From: Boswellia sacra
Taxonomy: Eukaryota; Streptophyta; Magnoliopsida; Sapindales; Burseraceae
DNA length: 64,000 nucleotides
NCBI GenBank assembly: GCA_013180625.2
Contig: SNVD02008830.1
Location: 248,001-312,000, forward strand
Reading direction: 5' to 3'
Part shown: positions 40,380 through 52,704 of the stretch, piece by piece
Layout: each line of letters opens with the position of its first letter
Numbering within the stretch: the first letter of the stretch is position 1
Made by a program: the position numbers and the translations under genes
The notes under the pieces: model-generated
Told to the model about the DNA's origin: nothing
Database searches by the model: none
The model's input: only the letters and a program-made list of their open reading frames with translations

Positions 40380-41368
40380 AAATATTGAGAATCTCTCTCT
40401 TCCGAATTTTCGCTTCTCCACTCTCTCTCCCTTTGTCAGGATTTGTTCAACACATTCCCTTCATTTCATTTCCCAGGTGAGATTATTTCCCAGATCCTCT
40501 CTTTGCATTTTTGGTTTCTCTTCTTTTTCTTATCCATTTAGTTTGTTTTTTTTTTCAACGGTTTTGATTGTTTTTAACCAATTTTTGTTCGTGGGATTGT
40601 CCTAAACGGGCTTAAGTAATATTGATGTGCGTTATTGTTTGCTGTGAAATCATTTCGTTTGTATAATGATTTGAGGTTGTCGGTTACGTCGTTTTATGAT
40701 TTATGAGAAGCTTTCTTCATTGGTTTGAGGTTCGTTTGGATTTTCATCATCTGGGTTTTCACTTGGCAGAGGCCTTAATTAGCTGTTAGTCTTCGAACTC
40801 AACTTCCAAAATTTCTTCTTTTCAGTTCAAACTGAATTGAAAATCATCTTCTTTTTTCTTAGCAACCGAGATATAATTTTTTTTTAATTTTTTTATTTCT
40901 TTCTGGTGTTATGCTCTGTTTTAGGCTGAGAGGGATCAGAATCAGTTGAAATTTTTATGTCGTAATGCTGACAATCTGGGCTTCTTTAATGATATTACAT
41001 ACCCATTTGTGCTTGTTGAATATCTTTTTGTGTTTTTTTTTGTCAGTTTTTGATTGGGTTGTTTTGCTCCAGTATTTTTCTTCTTTCTGCTGATACCTAT
41101 AGCATGTTCGAATATTGTCAGATAGTTTTTCGAATTGTGATTTTGAATGGGATTAAATTTGTTCCGGGCAAAAAGGGCCAAGATGTCAGTTAATGATTTG
41201 TTGAAAAGGGTCAAACTTTTCAAAAGTTGTAGCACTTTTCGTGGATGTCTTAGTTGTTTGGAAATGAACATCATTTTCTGAGCTTTGGGTTGTTTTTCTT
41301 TTTCTTTTAGGAGGGCAATATTATTGGTGAATATAATCTGTTTTGTTGGATGACTGTGGGCCGAAAGT
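40380..41368 (+). promoter_or_regulatory. ArfGAP gene 5' leader: non-coding first exon, leader intron, start of exon 2
   Basis: A pyrimidine-rich exon ending TTTCCCAG|GTGAG at 40476 is followed by an ~830-base intron whose acceptor TTTCTTTTAG ends at 41310. Exon 2 then carries 58 leader bases before the main start, including the first ATG of the overlapping uORF. Boundaries rest on splice consensus only. Confidence 0.55.
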
Positions 41369-42072
41369 ATGATGAATCGACATTCGATGGAACTTGGAAG
41401 GCCTGCCTCAGGTACGTTTGGAGTATTCAGTGATAATGGTGATCAAATACTTATGTTGACATTTTTGTTTTCAGTTGCAACATGTTTTTAATTTGAGTCT
41501 CCTTCTGAAATAGTAGGAGGCTGCCGAAAAGCAGAATTCTTGAAGCAATGTAATGCATGGTTAGGATATAAGTGGCACTTTTTGATGAATTCATTTGTTG
41601 ATACTTACTAGACGGCTTTGTTATAAGCATTACCGGTTCATTATAGATCGTGAGCAGTGGGATTCATACATCACACCTCCCTATTCAAAGGAACTGTGAA
41701 TTTTCGATACAACAATTGTAGAAATAATTGGTGCTTGTTAATCCTAGGAAATTATAGTTAGAGTTTTATGTTGTTTGAGTATATACATATTATGTTCATT
41801 AGTTACTTGTAAAAATTTTATTTGGTGAGGTCACAAGGAGGGAAACATCTACAATATTTGAACTCAACCTTTAAAGTTACATGTGGTTTTGTATACATAT
41901 AGACTCTGTTTGGTAAAAGCAGGAAACTAATAAAGTAGTCTGTTCATGCTTGTGGATGATGCTTTTAAGAAATCAGATTGTAAATTATTTTACTGAGTTG
42001 ATTCCTTCGCCACAACCATATTCACAATTTTAATTAAAATATGTTCTTGATGTTCATTTTCCTTTACAGGTA
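41350..42072 (+). other. Overlapping uORF of the ArfGAP gene, terminated across a splice junction
   Basis: The ATG at 41350 precedes the main ATG (41369) in another frame and reads [20 protein letters not shown]. After splicing of 41412-42069 the next codons become AGG TAA, so the 21-codon frame stops at the exon 2/3 junction. It overlaps the main start, so translating it would compete with the main product. Confidence 0.5.
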
Positions 42073-45000
42073 AAAGAAGATTAAAGGATTTATTACAACA
42101 AAGTGATAACCGTTTTTGTGCTGATTGTGGTGCCCCAGATCCTAAATGGGCGTAAGTTTACCCATTTAAGTTCCTTTACATTACGTGATTTCATTTTGTA
42201 CTTGTTGGTAGACATTAGAATTGTTCATGTTAATGTATAAATAATAAGGAACATATTGAACACCTAATGGATTGATTTATATGGTCAGATTTGCTACTTA
42301 AAAGTTGATCGGTTTCTGGTATTGTCAGTTTAAGCTAGTTTTCAAAGGGTGATTGGAATTTAATGGTAGATATGGTAAAGCGTAGGTGATTAAATTATTG
42401 AAGGATGACATGATGATTTCTTCTCTTCTAGATAAAAGAAGATACTATACCAATTTATCATCAAATCAGATGTACAGTTTCTATGATTGTTTGTTACATA
42501 TGAATAAGCAAAGTTCTGACTCCTATTGGCCCCAGTTCCCTAGGCTACTTATGCATGATATGGGCCAAGGTTTACCCAATCTTGAGTATAGAGAGTGCTT
42601 TGCAAAGATCCCATGTACTAATCACACTGCAGTTATGAAAAAATAAAAAATAGTAAATATCATGACTTAGGGAGATTGTTATAAGAGATTCTATTTAGTT
42701 GTATCATGGGCTTTATGGTTAAATGATGTTTCTTCCCCATTTAGAGTCCGAGGTTAATCGCAGGTTAACTAGCCAAGTGGAAGGAAGGCTACCCTTACTT
42801 TTCCAGCTCAGTATCAGTAGAAAACTGTTTTGATAGTATGTTAAGATAATTTCCTCTGGAACACTTTCCTCCTAGAGCAACTGATGTTTGATGGACTGTT
42901 TGAGATCTTAGAAAGAATTTGAAGGAAAAACTTTATGTAGTTTTTACTGGCCAGATATTTTATTTGATAGGGCCACTACTGCTTTCCAATATGACCGAGG
43001 GATGTTTTGTGCTTATGACAATGTTGTAAGGAAAATAAAGAATCATAAGTAACTGTAGATTTTCGTTGTTTGCTCTGATATATCCTGGGTTGTGAAATGA
43101 ATTGAGCTCTGCATTTTCAGGTCTGCTAATATTGGAGTCTTCATATGCTTAAAATGTTGTGGTGTACATAGAAGCCTTGGCACACATGTATCAAAGGTAA
43201 CTCTTGCTTTGCCTCTAATTCAATTGCCTTCATTATCAAAAATTCGTGAGGGTTTATGAATAATGATCTATTATTGGTAGCAACATGTATGAAAGTGTAT
43301 AGTATTTTCTTATCTTCTTTTTCTTGCAATTATTTTCTCAGTTATCATGGTGTGTAATTATTATGTCAAATGCATGATTTATCGGAATAGCCTAGCTTAA
43401 TTGGTGGAAAATGTTTATTGTGGCAAGAACTATCTCGTTGACGATGGTAAATACTTTTATTTGAATAACCTATGCGTGTACTGTGCATAATTTGTGCATA
43501 TTGGATACTGCTAATTTACATGATTATTTAAATGGTTTTTTCATCAGGAAAATGAAAAACTATATTTAAAGATCACATAATCTAGTGCATCTCAGGGCCC
43601 ATTTGTTTACCCATTTTACCCATTTTTTGCATTTTTATTTTGAAACAGGTATCTTGTAGAATGTTTAGTAAGTATTTGTTTAGTCATTTTTGTTTGAAAA
43701 CAGAGAAAACACCAAATTTAAGTGTAACACATGTAAAGTATAGTTTTCAAAAAATATGAAAACAGCAAAAAGCTGTTTTCTTTTTTTTCTCATTCTACCT
43801 AATTTGTCTTTTCTTTATTTTTTTCAAATAATTTTATATTTTCATTATAAATTATATTATTGAATGAATATTATATTTTTATTGTTACATAATATTTGAA
43901 AATAAAAAATATTTAAATTTTCTTTTAACTATTATTCATTTTCAAACAAAACACAAAATACACATAACTATACATATTTTCACATAATTCAAATTCCTTT
44001 TAGAACGTGTAAGCATATCTCATATTTTTATATCTAACTAGAAATTTTAGAAACAAAAACATATAATACATAACCAAACTTATTTTTCTCATGTTCTTAC
44101 TTAAGTTTTCTATGCGTTAAAGTGATCTTTGGATAATCAAAAACGAATTTTGGTTTTGGTTTGGTTTCCTTTTATAGAAGGGTTGCCGACATTATACTAT
44201 TAAAAATTAAGAATAGATATTTGGATCTACAAGAAAACTTCAATAATGTATTTGGATAGGAAGGGGAAAAAAAAATTTATACATCTGATTCAATTTTGTT
44301 TTTCTTTTGTTGTCTTGTATGTTCATGACTCAATTTTTTCCCCTTATATTAATGTCATTCTTTTTATGCTTTCTTAAGTTTTTCTCATTTTGTTAATTCA
44401 GTAAATTTGTACATTTTCTATGTAGAATATTTTTACGTCTCAAAAGCATTTGATTAGTTAACTTTATTCAATTAGTTGATTGTGATGATTATTATCCCAT
44501 GATCATGATTTTATTAATTAGTCTATAAGAGGGATTTTAGCTATTTAAGTGGAATCATTTAGTGTTTTATTTCAAAATTGATATTTATATGCTTTCATGT
44601 TGCTCTTACATTCTCACTTTTTAAACCTTTTGATTCATGGTAGAAATTTTAGTAGATTTTCTTGATTTGTTTAACATTGGTAGCAGTTGTAAACTTGAGT
44701 TTCCTTTGTCCTTCCCTCTAGGTTTTGTCTGTCACATTGGATGACTGGTCTGATGGTGAAATTGATGCCATGATTGAAGTGGGAGGAAATTCCTCTGCTA
44801 ATGCGATTTATGAGGCTTTTATACCAGATTCATTTTCTAAACCTGGCCCAGATTCCAGCCATGAGGCTCGTGCAAAGTTTATCAGGTTAAGAAATCTTGA
44901 GAGTTACTATAGTGATACATCCTATTCGTGACTTTTTTTCTTTTTTTAGTTTTATACTATGCATGTTTGCATGAAATTTTAGTTCAGACCTCCCAAGTGG

Positions 45001-46934
45001 TTGGTCTTGTTTAGACAATGATATGACAGTGCTTACCATAATTTTAATTATAACTTCCCAGCAATGGACTATGTTTTTCTTTTCATCCTATTTTCTTACA
45101 TACTTGTATAACAAACCAATATTTGTGATGCTGGATTATGCACGGGCAATAAGAAGACCAATTTCACGTATTTCATACCTTGTTACTGACTTGTTTATTT
45201 ATTTATGCTACTTCAATCTTCTTTGTAGGTCTAAGTATGAACTTCAAGAATTTTTGAAACCGAGCTTGCGGATATCGTCAGGGAAGAGTTCTGCTTCTCT
45301 TCAATCAAGTTTTTCTAAAAAAATTATAGATACCTTTAGAATTAATTCATCACAGAAAAAATCGGTAAATATTTGTTACTCTTTTCTCTATTTTATTATT
45401 ACTATGTTATTATCTTTACCTCCACTCTTCCTTTTCCTGACCTTAATTACCCTTGATGAGTTAAAAGTAATAGATCATATTAACAATGATTGAAGATAAA
45501 ATTAAGCAGATTTCAGTGGTGGAATTGTGGAAGTTTTGTATCATTTGTGTGCACCTGCAGTAAACATGTATTTTTTGGGTTTTAATTCAAAATCATTTTT
45601 GGTAGTGATCTTAACATGTTTAATAGTATGGTATTATAGTAACAACCTAAACTGTTTTAACATTGAAAGTATAACAGGTAGGGATGGTAGAGTTCATTGG
45701 CTTATTGAAGGTCAAAGTGATAAAAGGAACAAATTTAGCTATCAGAGATATGATGTCAAGTGATCCTTATGTTGTTCTGAATCTTGGGCAGCAGGTTTGT
45801 TTCTTTGTTTCTTCCGTGTTATTTTTTAGACTGAAACTTTGTGGTATATATAAACTCTCATTTTTTTTTACCTTAGGAGGCCGCATTCATAAATAATTTG
45901 TTTTAACGAACTTACATGGCATGTCTTTCTCACTTTCAAGCATTTTCTTGGTTTGAGAAATAAAAAACTGTTAGGTTAGAGTTTCGCCTCCTGTGCCTGT
46001 TCTTTTCTTCATTTTTAAGTTGTGCCTTGAAATTAAGATTTTGTTGTGTCCATTGTTTGTATATGATCATATCTCAGATCATTGTTGAGGATGTTGCTAC
46101 TCAATTCAGACAGCAATAGTATTTCAACTTTTTGATAATGATGTGGATGTTTATGTTATTAGACTGCTCAAACAACCATAATGAAGAGCAACTTGAATCC
46201 AGTTTGGAATGAGGAACTCATGCTGTCTGTTCCTCATGATTATGGCGTCGTAAAGTTGGTAAGCTTAGATTTCTTTTCTTTTTTCTTTTTTTTTTGAATT
46301 ATTACTAGTAACTTTTTCCTATGCTGTCAGAATTTCTTTTTTTTTTTTTTTTAACGAAAAATGAAGTTTTGTGCTCTGTGCTGCTGATGATCGTTGCTAC
46401 CTGCATTATGAAAATAAGTTAAGATGTTTCATATGGCTTTCTATATATGATAGAACATACCTAGTTACAAAATTCGGTTGAGGCATGCACTAGACTAAAG
46501 CTTTTTCATTGCTATTGTACGGATTTTATTTGTGTTGGGTTCATGTAAATTAACAAACTTTTATCACTATTCAATAATCACAAATGCTCTGTTATCTTAA
46601 GCAGAACATAGTGATGGCATTTTTCCTAATCTTTTGACTTTGCCTGTTGCAGAAAGTGTTTGATCATGATACATTTTCAGCCGACGACATAATGGGAGAA
46701 GCAGAGATTGATCTCCAGCCTTTGCTAACATCTGCCCTGGCATTTGGTGACCCAGAAATGTTTGGAAATATGCAGATTGGCAAATGGTTGAAATCAGATG
46801 ATAATGCCCTTATAGAGGATAGCATTATTAACATTGTTGATGGGAAGGTGAAACAGCAAGTGTTACTCAAGCTCCAGAATGTGGAATCTGGAGAAATGGA
46901 GCTAGAACTAGAGTGGATGCCTCTTGAACAATAG
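41369..46934 (+). CDS. ADP-ribosylation factor GTPase-activating protein with C2 domain (AGD12-like)
   Basis: Stimulates GTP hydrolysis on Arf GTPases at endomembranes; the C2 domain gives Ca2+-dependent lipid binding. Eight coding exons: 41369-41411, 42070-42151, 43121-43196, 44722-44885, 45229-45364, 45678-45794, 46163-46258, 46653-46934; 331 residues, close to Arabidopsis AGD12/ZAC. The ArfGAP zinc finger is C31-X2-C34-X16-C51-X2-C54 with the arginine finger R59 in CCGVHRSLG. The C2 domain spans about 171-275. Its Ca2+-ligand Asp are at about 191 and 196 (RDMMSSDPY) and 242, 244 and 250 (DHDTFSADD). It ends with [19 protein letters not shown] and ELEWMPLEQ, as in the family. The start is the first of two adjacent ATGs, with an in-frame TGA just upstream. 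AATAAA lies at about 46980. The gene looks intact. Confidence 0.95.
43596..44085. mobile_element. Possible worn hAT-type MITE in intron 3 of the ArfGAP gene
   Basis: GGGCCCATTTGTTTACCCAT at the left and ATAACCAAACTTATTTTTCT at the right resemble the GTTTGGTTAC-type inverted ends of plant hAT elements. Between them lies AT-rich, non-coding sequence. The ends match only loosely and no target duplication is clear. Confidence 0.3.
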
Positions 46935-47640
46935 GTATACATATATACACATAATTTATGTTCATTCACATCCCATTTGAATAAAAATCTGTAATATTGA
47001 TTTGAAGTTATTCTTGTGGAATGACTCGATAAACTTACCTTTTTCTATTGTATTTATTCATTTAACATTCAAATTTTTTTTTTTCCCCTCCCACTATCAC
47101 CTTTGCACCAAAATTTGTTTGTTCAACAAAGATCTACGTGCATGTCTGTTGTGTTGAATGTTCTAATTATGGTTCGGAAGAGGGGTCACAAACACGAGTT
47201 TGCTGATTCACCAAATCTGACATTATCGAAAAGATAAAAAAAAGAGATTTGGCTTTCACAGAAAAATGCAAAATGTGATGAATTGGTAAGGACATATATT
47301 CGGAAACAATTTAGCAAGTTAATGAAAAGAATCTTGTGAAAAAACAAGGGGATTGCATGGGCGCACACCCCGCCACGCCCAACCCCCACCCCCACCACCC
47401 CCACACCCACCCCCCACAAAACCCAAATTCCCAAATGGTTGGGGGAGAAATGTTCAAAAAGTTGGGATTTGAGGGTGCGTGTACTATGATCCTGGTGCAT
47501 CCTAGCTAGACCTGAAAACAGCCATTAAAATGGACCTAGGTGATGAATCAGGCAGAGCAAGACATGAATTTGGATTAGAACAAATAGCTAAATCCCGTAC
47601 CATATGCTTCTGGTATGCTGGTTGAGAGAGGATAAGGGAT
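46935..47640. other. ArfGAP 3' UTR and spacer
   Basis: A short 3' UTR with AATAAA at about 46980 is followed by non-coding sequence with a C-rich low-complexity run (about 47365-47420, CCCACC-type words). No gene is seen. Confidence 0.6.
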
Positions 47641-47645
47641 GTGAA

Positions 47646-47735
47646 GGAAAAATTTTGACTATTTCTCAATGTATGCGTGCTATCCTTGAGCAGGGACTCT
47701 GCCATTTTTCTCTCTATCCTTGTAATAATGTCCAT
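47646..47735 (-). pseudogene. U6 snRNA-derived pseudogene, copy 1
   Basis: On the minus strand the segment reads GATAGAGAGAAAAATGGC, then CCCTGCTCAAGGATAGCACG, then CATTGAGAAATAGTC and AAAATTTTTCC. These follow U6 snRNA in order (ACAGAGA region, CCCTGCGCAAGGATGACACG, ATCGAGAAATGGTCC, T-rich end) with many substitutions. The 5' stem-loop is poorly kept. It is too diverged to be functional. Confidence 0.6.
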
Positions 47736-47783
47736 GTTAAAACGAGACATCCTCATCCTTTCTTATTGCGAATCTAGACAGAA

Positions 47784-47873
47784 TTATTGACCACTTCTTG
47801 ACGTGTGCGTGTCATCCTTGCGCAGGGCCATGCTGCATCGTTCCAATTATATCAATCTGTCTCGAAAAGAGAT
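47784..47873 (-). pseudogene. U6 snRNA-derived pseudogene, copy 2 (with TATA box)
   Basis: On the minus strand: a 5' stem-loop (TCTCTTTTCGAGA), ATAATTGGAACGAT, then TGCGCAAGGATGACACGCAC and AAGAAGTGGTCAATAATTC, in U6 order. About nine bases are lost between GAACGAT and CATGGCCC, just where the splicing-essential ACAGAGA box should be. TTATATAA (47899-47892) sits about 20 bases ahead of the 5' end, as a plant snRNA TATA box does. I do not see the upstream element (TCCCACATCG). This is a dead copy, closer to U6 than copy 1. Confidence 0.75.
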
Positions 47874-48430
47874 GAGCTCTTGCTGATGCTGTTATATAAG
47901 GAGTGCATTCGAAACCGTTGTTACACAAGCAACTTTTGGGTCATGTTATTAATTACAGCTATTTTATTATTTGGTCAATATTTTAAAAATTGATTATATA
48001 AAAAGTTGTTATTTGAAAAATTTATTTTTATATTAAATTATAAAAGTAGATATGAGATAACTTTTGAGAATCAGTTTTTAAAAAGTTAAAATTTGAATTA
48101 GCCAAAATATCAGAATTGTCCTTATAATTTAATATAAATACGAAAATTTCTTTATATATTAAAAATTTAAAATTGATTAATTAGTTGATAAATTATAAGT
48201 TAAATATATTTTATTTTTTTATAAAATAAAAATTTTAAAAAAATTAAAAATAGTTTTGGAGTTGTAGCCGATTCCGACCATCATCTACTATTTTTGACCA
48301 TCCTCCTGCAGTCGACGAGTCAGATGACACCACTACCTCTGAGAGCATCACTTGAAGCCACATTTCTTCAATCAGTTAATGTTTTTGTCATCGATGATCT
48401 GAACAAATGGGATCAAACAGTTAAAGTTTT

Positions 48431-48539
48431 GGGAAAATTAAAAAATAGGTCAAATTAAGGGACTCAATTAAAATATAGACTTGTCCTACAACATTTTGAT
48501 GCCATAGATATTTTAAATGTAAAATGACCATAAAACCCT
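48431..48539. repeat. Left terminal inverted repeat of the MULE
   Basis: Begins GGGAAAATTAAAAAATAGG and ends AAAACCCT. The following words match the right repeat in inverted order: TCAAATTAAG, AATATAGACTT, ATTTTGATG, ATTTTAAAT, TAAAATGA. Confidence 0.92.
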
Positions 48540-48814
48540 AATGAATTCAATTACTTTATTTCCTATTTTATTCCCTCCACTTCGTCTTCCATAACCGTCT
48601 TCTACCATCATCAGGGCTCTTAAAATTTTGAAACGCTTCCATGCTGTCCACCACACCACTACATTTTGCATCTGCATTTTCCAAAACCATCTACATTTTG
48701 CATATGAGGTCATTTCGACCTAAGGAGGAGAGGCAACACCAATGGAGGACAAGCAACACTTCGGGTTAGTTCGATTTTTCGATTTTTCTATGTTTTTTGC
48801 TTGGTGTCTTGATT

Positions 48815-49269
48815 TTTTTTTAGAAAAATTACTATTTACATAAAAAAACAAAAATACAAGATACGAGGGGCATACCCCAAGAAGAGTACATAGTACTCAC
48901 AAGTCCAAAAGAAAAAACAAAGCCCAAAGGCCCCAAACAAAACAAACGAAACATAGAGCCAAAGGCCCAAAACAAACAGAAGATGACATATTGGCCCAAA
49001 AGCAACCACAACAAAACTATCATCACTAAAACAGCAGAACAAAAGGGCGCATTGGCCCAAGCAACAAAAAACAAAGTCCAATAAATAAAACTAACGATGT
49101 AGGCCCCATATGACACGAAGCTGAGGAGTGATTACATACTTGGCCTCTAATGTTAGAAGCCGAAAACGAACCAAAGCAAAAATCTCATCAATCACCTGAC
49201 GACAAGTCCGATAACGCTGTTGATACACACGATCATTTCTCTCATACCATAGAAATGAGGATTCCAATG
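48815..49269 (-). mobile_element. 5'-truncated LINE (L1-type) insertion with perfect 14-bp target duplications
   Basis: TTGGTGTCTTGATT occurs exactly at 48801-48814 and 49270-49283, bracketing this piece. On the minus strand it encodes the extreme C-terminus of a LINE reverse-transcriptase protein (FLWYERNDRVYQQRYRTC, then QVIDEIFALVRFRLLTLEAK) up to a TAG at 49093-49091. A ~270-base 3' UTR and an A-rich tail abutting 48815 follow. It is a dead-on-arrival copy, truncated at its 5' end. It sits inside the MULE and is younger than it, since its duplications are perfect. Confidence 0.9.
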
Positions 49270-49504
49270 TTGGTGTCTTGATTGATTGAGCTAATATTCA
49301 CGTTGTTAATTGTTCGATTAATGTCAATAAAAGGAATAGAGATTATATATTTTACATTTTGAAATTTGAAAAAAAAAAGGATTTGGGGATTATTAATTGT
49401 GGGATTTGAGTTTTGAATTTTCTTTTTTGTGATTATTTGATGTTCTTTGAGTGTATGAGATGCGATTGGGATGATTTGAAGCTTGGACTTGTGTAAAAAT
49501 GATG

Positions 49505-50340
49505 GAAGCCGACGAGTGTCATCGCGAAGATAAATGATGGCCAATGTCAGATTATCGTTCTGCTCCCGCGCTCGACACTCGACATCATGTCAGTAACACA
49601 TGTTAAGTGTCCGTTTTGTAATCGATACTCTACGTCTCTTGTTTTTTCAGGTCATCGAGTATCGATTTCATGTAAACCGATATCTGATTCTCGATGCCCT
49701 TGTATCCAACGCACGATGACATGTCATTCCATGCCTGTCGAGTGTCGGATAACTAGGATATGGGCAACCAGCTATCAATCATCATGAAACCGACACTCGA
49801 TTATAGGAAACGAAGAGACATTCAGTGTCAGTTACAAAATCTGACAATCGACATGTGGAGCCAACATGATGCCGAGTGTCGAATTTTGTAATTGACACTC
49901 GACGTCACGGGTTTTCTAGGTCATTGAGTGTAGGTTTCTCGTAAATCGACAACTAATTCCTGAAGCCCTTGTATCCAACGCTTGATGATTGTCATTCCTA
50001 TATGTCGAGTGTCGGTTATCTGAGATATGGGCAATCAGCTTCGGTCATCATGAAACCGACACTCGATGTATTGGAGACGAAGAGACGTCAAGTGTTGGTT
50101 GTGCAAATCCAATATGCTCGAAGCTAGGCAGACAAATCCGACAAAGTAACTATGTCAGATTTGAATCCGACACTCGACCTGAGCGACATCTGACAAATTT
50201 GTATTGTCGTATGTAGGGCTTGTCGGATGTCGGTTTCATAATCTGACAAAGTTTCTATCGAATTGTCGATGACTTGCTTCAAGTATCGGTTTTTATTTTC
50301 GAGCTTTGTCAAGTGTTATCGAGCGTTCTTGCAGTTTTGT
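49505..50340. repeat. Left subterminal array of the MULE: ~279-bp tandem duplication with inverted CGACACTCGA motifs
   Basis: Two ~279-bp units (about 49590-49866 and 49867-50145; shared anchor CCCTTGTATCCAACGC at 49697 and 49976) lie in tandem. Each carries several copies of TCGAGTGTCGG and its inverse CCGACACTCGA, arranged as foldbacks. Further motif copies lie on either side. Related motifs recur near the right end (57530-57750). Such arrays are plausible transposase-binding regions. Confidence 0.8.
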
Positions 50341-51805
50341 GGTATTTTTTCCTTGTGTTTGCATTTTTCCATGATATGAATCTCACATCTACTCATTATT
50401 GAAGGTTGGAACATATGGCAAATGAGTTTGGACTCTTGTTCACCCTCAAGACTCCATATAGCGAGCATTACCATGCGCTAATCACTAATTTGACAAGTTT
50501 GGACTGTATTAATTAGATTCGTTCTACCCTGACTGAGCGGCAACAAAACATATTTTGTAATACATGTTTCAGGATCTCTTAGATATTTAGAAGTTTACCT
50601 TTTTATCTCAGTTGATTCACAATGTGCTCGAATAAGAGATTTAGACAGTGGGGCATGGGGAAGAGATGTGGTTCTTTATTCAAGGTAAAAACATTGCATT
50701 GGAACTACATTTTAGTTTGTTCATTAATTTTTCCGCATTTGCTCATTCTAGTTTTTTGTTTTTTTACCATTATTGGCTTTTTTTTTCTCAGGAAAGCTTA
50801 TTCGTTTTTCTACACAAGTTCAGTTTGGTCATTGGATTGAAGTTTGCTTCCCTAATGTCAATAATACCTAATGATCAAAATCCATGACATTTGTAGGATA
50901 CATACTTTCAAGGTGAGGACATGCAGCTCATTGATTTCTATCCATTGTTTTAGGCATTAAGTTATGCCTGATGAAGATATTGTGAAGTTGGCTTTATATT
51001 ATGTTCTTGAGAAGTTTTTCATAGGATGGGATCAACGTCAGTACGTCTCTCATAAGTGGTTGAATTTTGTTAACACATTGGATAGTTTTAATGAATATCC
51101 ATGGGTTTGCTGTCTTATAATAAGACACTTAAAGGAATGAAGAAAGCTTTGGATGGGAGGTTGGCAAAGTTTAAGAAACGAAAGGCAGCGAAGAAGAAGA
51201 AGGGCAAGGGTGAGCAAGCTGAGAGGTATAACATAGAAGTATGCTCGTATGCTATTCAGGTACATATTAAAAAACAATTGTTAGACTTTTTATTTATACA
51301 TATTCAATTACATTACTGGATATCCGTTATCACTGAAATGCGTTGTATTATTCAGGATTGGTTGTACGAACCTGTGTGGCACATTGGTACTACATATGGC
51401 AGGCCGACAGGACGTTTGCAGAGAAGATTCCATGCTTGTTGAAATGGGAGACACGTAAAACCCCACCAGAGGATATTGTCAAACACGATATCATGTTAAT
51501 TAGGAGGAGGATATGTCATGTGCTGCTCATTGTTTTTCCTGTTATCGTTCACGTTGAACCACCATTTTATTTGATGTTTTATTTGCTCCTACAGGATCGT
51601 CCTCTAGTTGTTTTGGAGTGAACTGAGGCAGAACATGCCACAGACTGGTATATTAGGTTAGTTCAAGTGGTTGGCAACCGGATAGGTGCACACGTGATTT
51701 GGGCGGTTTCTCAAGATGCTTATTTCCTGAAGGACAAGATGATAGACCCATTGCCAGCAGAAGATCCATCTGGTGCATCTCCCTATGAAGAACTTGAGTC
51801 TGGTG

Positions 51806-52130
51806 CTGCCTCGATTAGTCCTGCACATGTAGGCTTCATCGCTAATGGTCGTGCACCTGGGCTAACTTCTCTTATAGGGCGCACGACCACCCACCTTGGG
51901 CGTAGTTCCCCTCATACATGTTATATACATTTAATCATCGACATAGCCAGTCATCAGGATGATCGTGTGCCGTCTCCACCCTCTGCTTCCTTGATTAGTC
52001 CTGCATATGCAGCCTTCAACAGTTATAGTGGTGCACATGAGTCATCTTCTCCTACAGGGTGTACGACCATCCACCTGTGTAGTTCCCTTTTACATGTGAT
52101 GCCCCATTTAGTTCCACATTATATTCTCAA
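51806..52130 (+). repeat. 180-bp (60-codon) in-frame tandem duplication in the ULP1-type gene
   Basis: The segment starting GCCTCGATTAGTCCTGCACA recurs 180 bases later as a diverged copy (GATTAGTCCTGCATATGC). Both stay open in one frame: SISPAHVGFIANG and ISPAYAAFNSYSG, then TTTHLGRSS and CTTIHLCSS. The length is a multiple of three, so the duplication probably arose while the gene was coding. Confidence 0.75.
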
Positions 52131-52704
52131 TTTTCACTTATTTTATCTATTTTTCATGACCATGTTTGCACATTACTAGTAGTTTCTTTATGTTGATTTT
52201 AAACAATAATACACAGCCACATGCAGTCCATGACGACTTCTAGAGCACAGTACTCCATAAGCTGATAGGACTTCGGGAAGAGGTTAAATCATTATGTGTA
52301 GAGAACAAGAAGATGTGGGAGGAGATAATACTTCTGTGTCAGGCTGTTCTATTATTGGGTGGCCACTTCGGGTACGATGACACAATACGTACGACAACTT
52401 CACTATTATTCTTAATTTACTTCATGATTTTCAGTATATGTTAACAATTAATATGTCTTAATGGTTTTTTGTCATCCAAGATTCGGATGATGGTGACGGC
52501 GAAGGTGATGAGATTCAATATGTAACAGAAGTTAACCTTTCGAAAGCGAATGTGTAAGTCCTCGATACTGCTCCCATAGGTTTTGTTTCTTTCTGAGGTC
52601 GATGATTATTTCTGGTAAAGCATAAACAGAGCCCCTTTGTGAATCCCTTGGGTAGAAAGAGAGCGAAGGTCATACTGCATGTTTTCGCCTCTACGGTTCC
52701 ACAT

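Larger units (their letters stand above)
32145..40380. other. Intergenic region with degenerate transposon pieces
   Basis: After the FNR 3' UTR (to roughly 32.4 kb) no gene is supported. The region holds a possible worn hAT-type element (34344-35290), (TA)n near 35018-35037, and two elements full of CGTGTT/AACACG motifs (36611-37337 and 38207-38716). The rest is AT-rich sequence with short meaningless open frames. Confidence 0.6.

Noticed and set aside
48832..49116. 94-codon hydrophobic minus-strand frame that looks like a membrane protein
   Set aside because: It lies in the 3' UTR of the LINE fragment after the reverse-transcriptase stop. The hydrophobic look comes from T-rich sequence.
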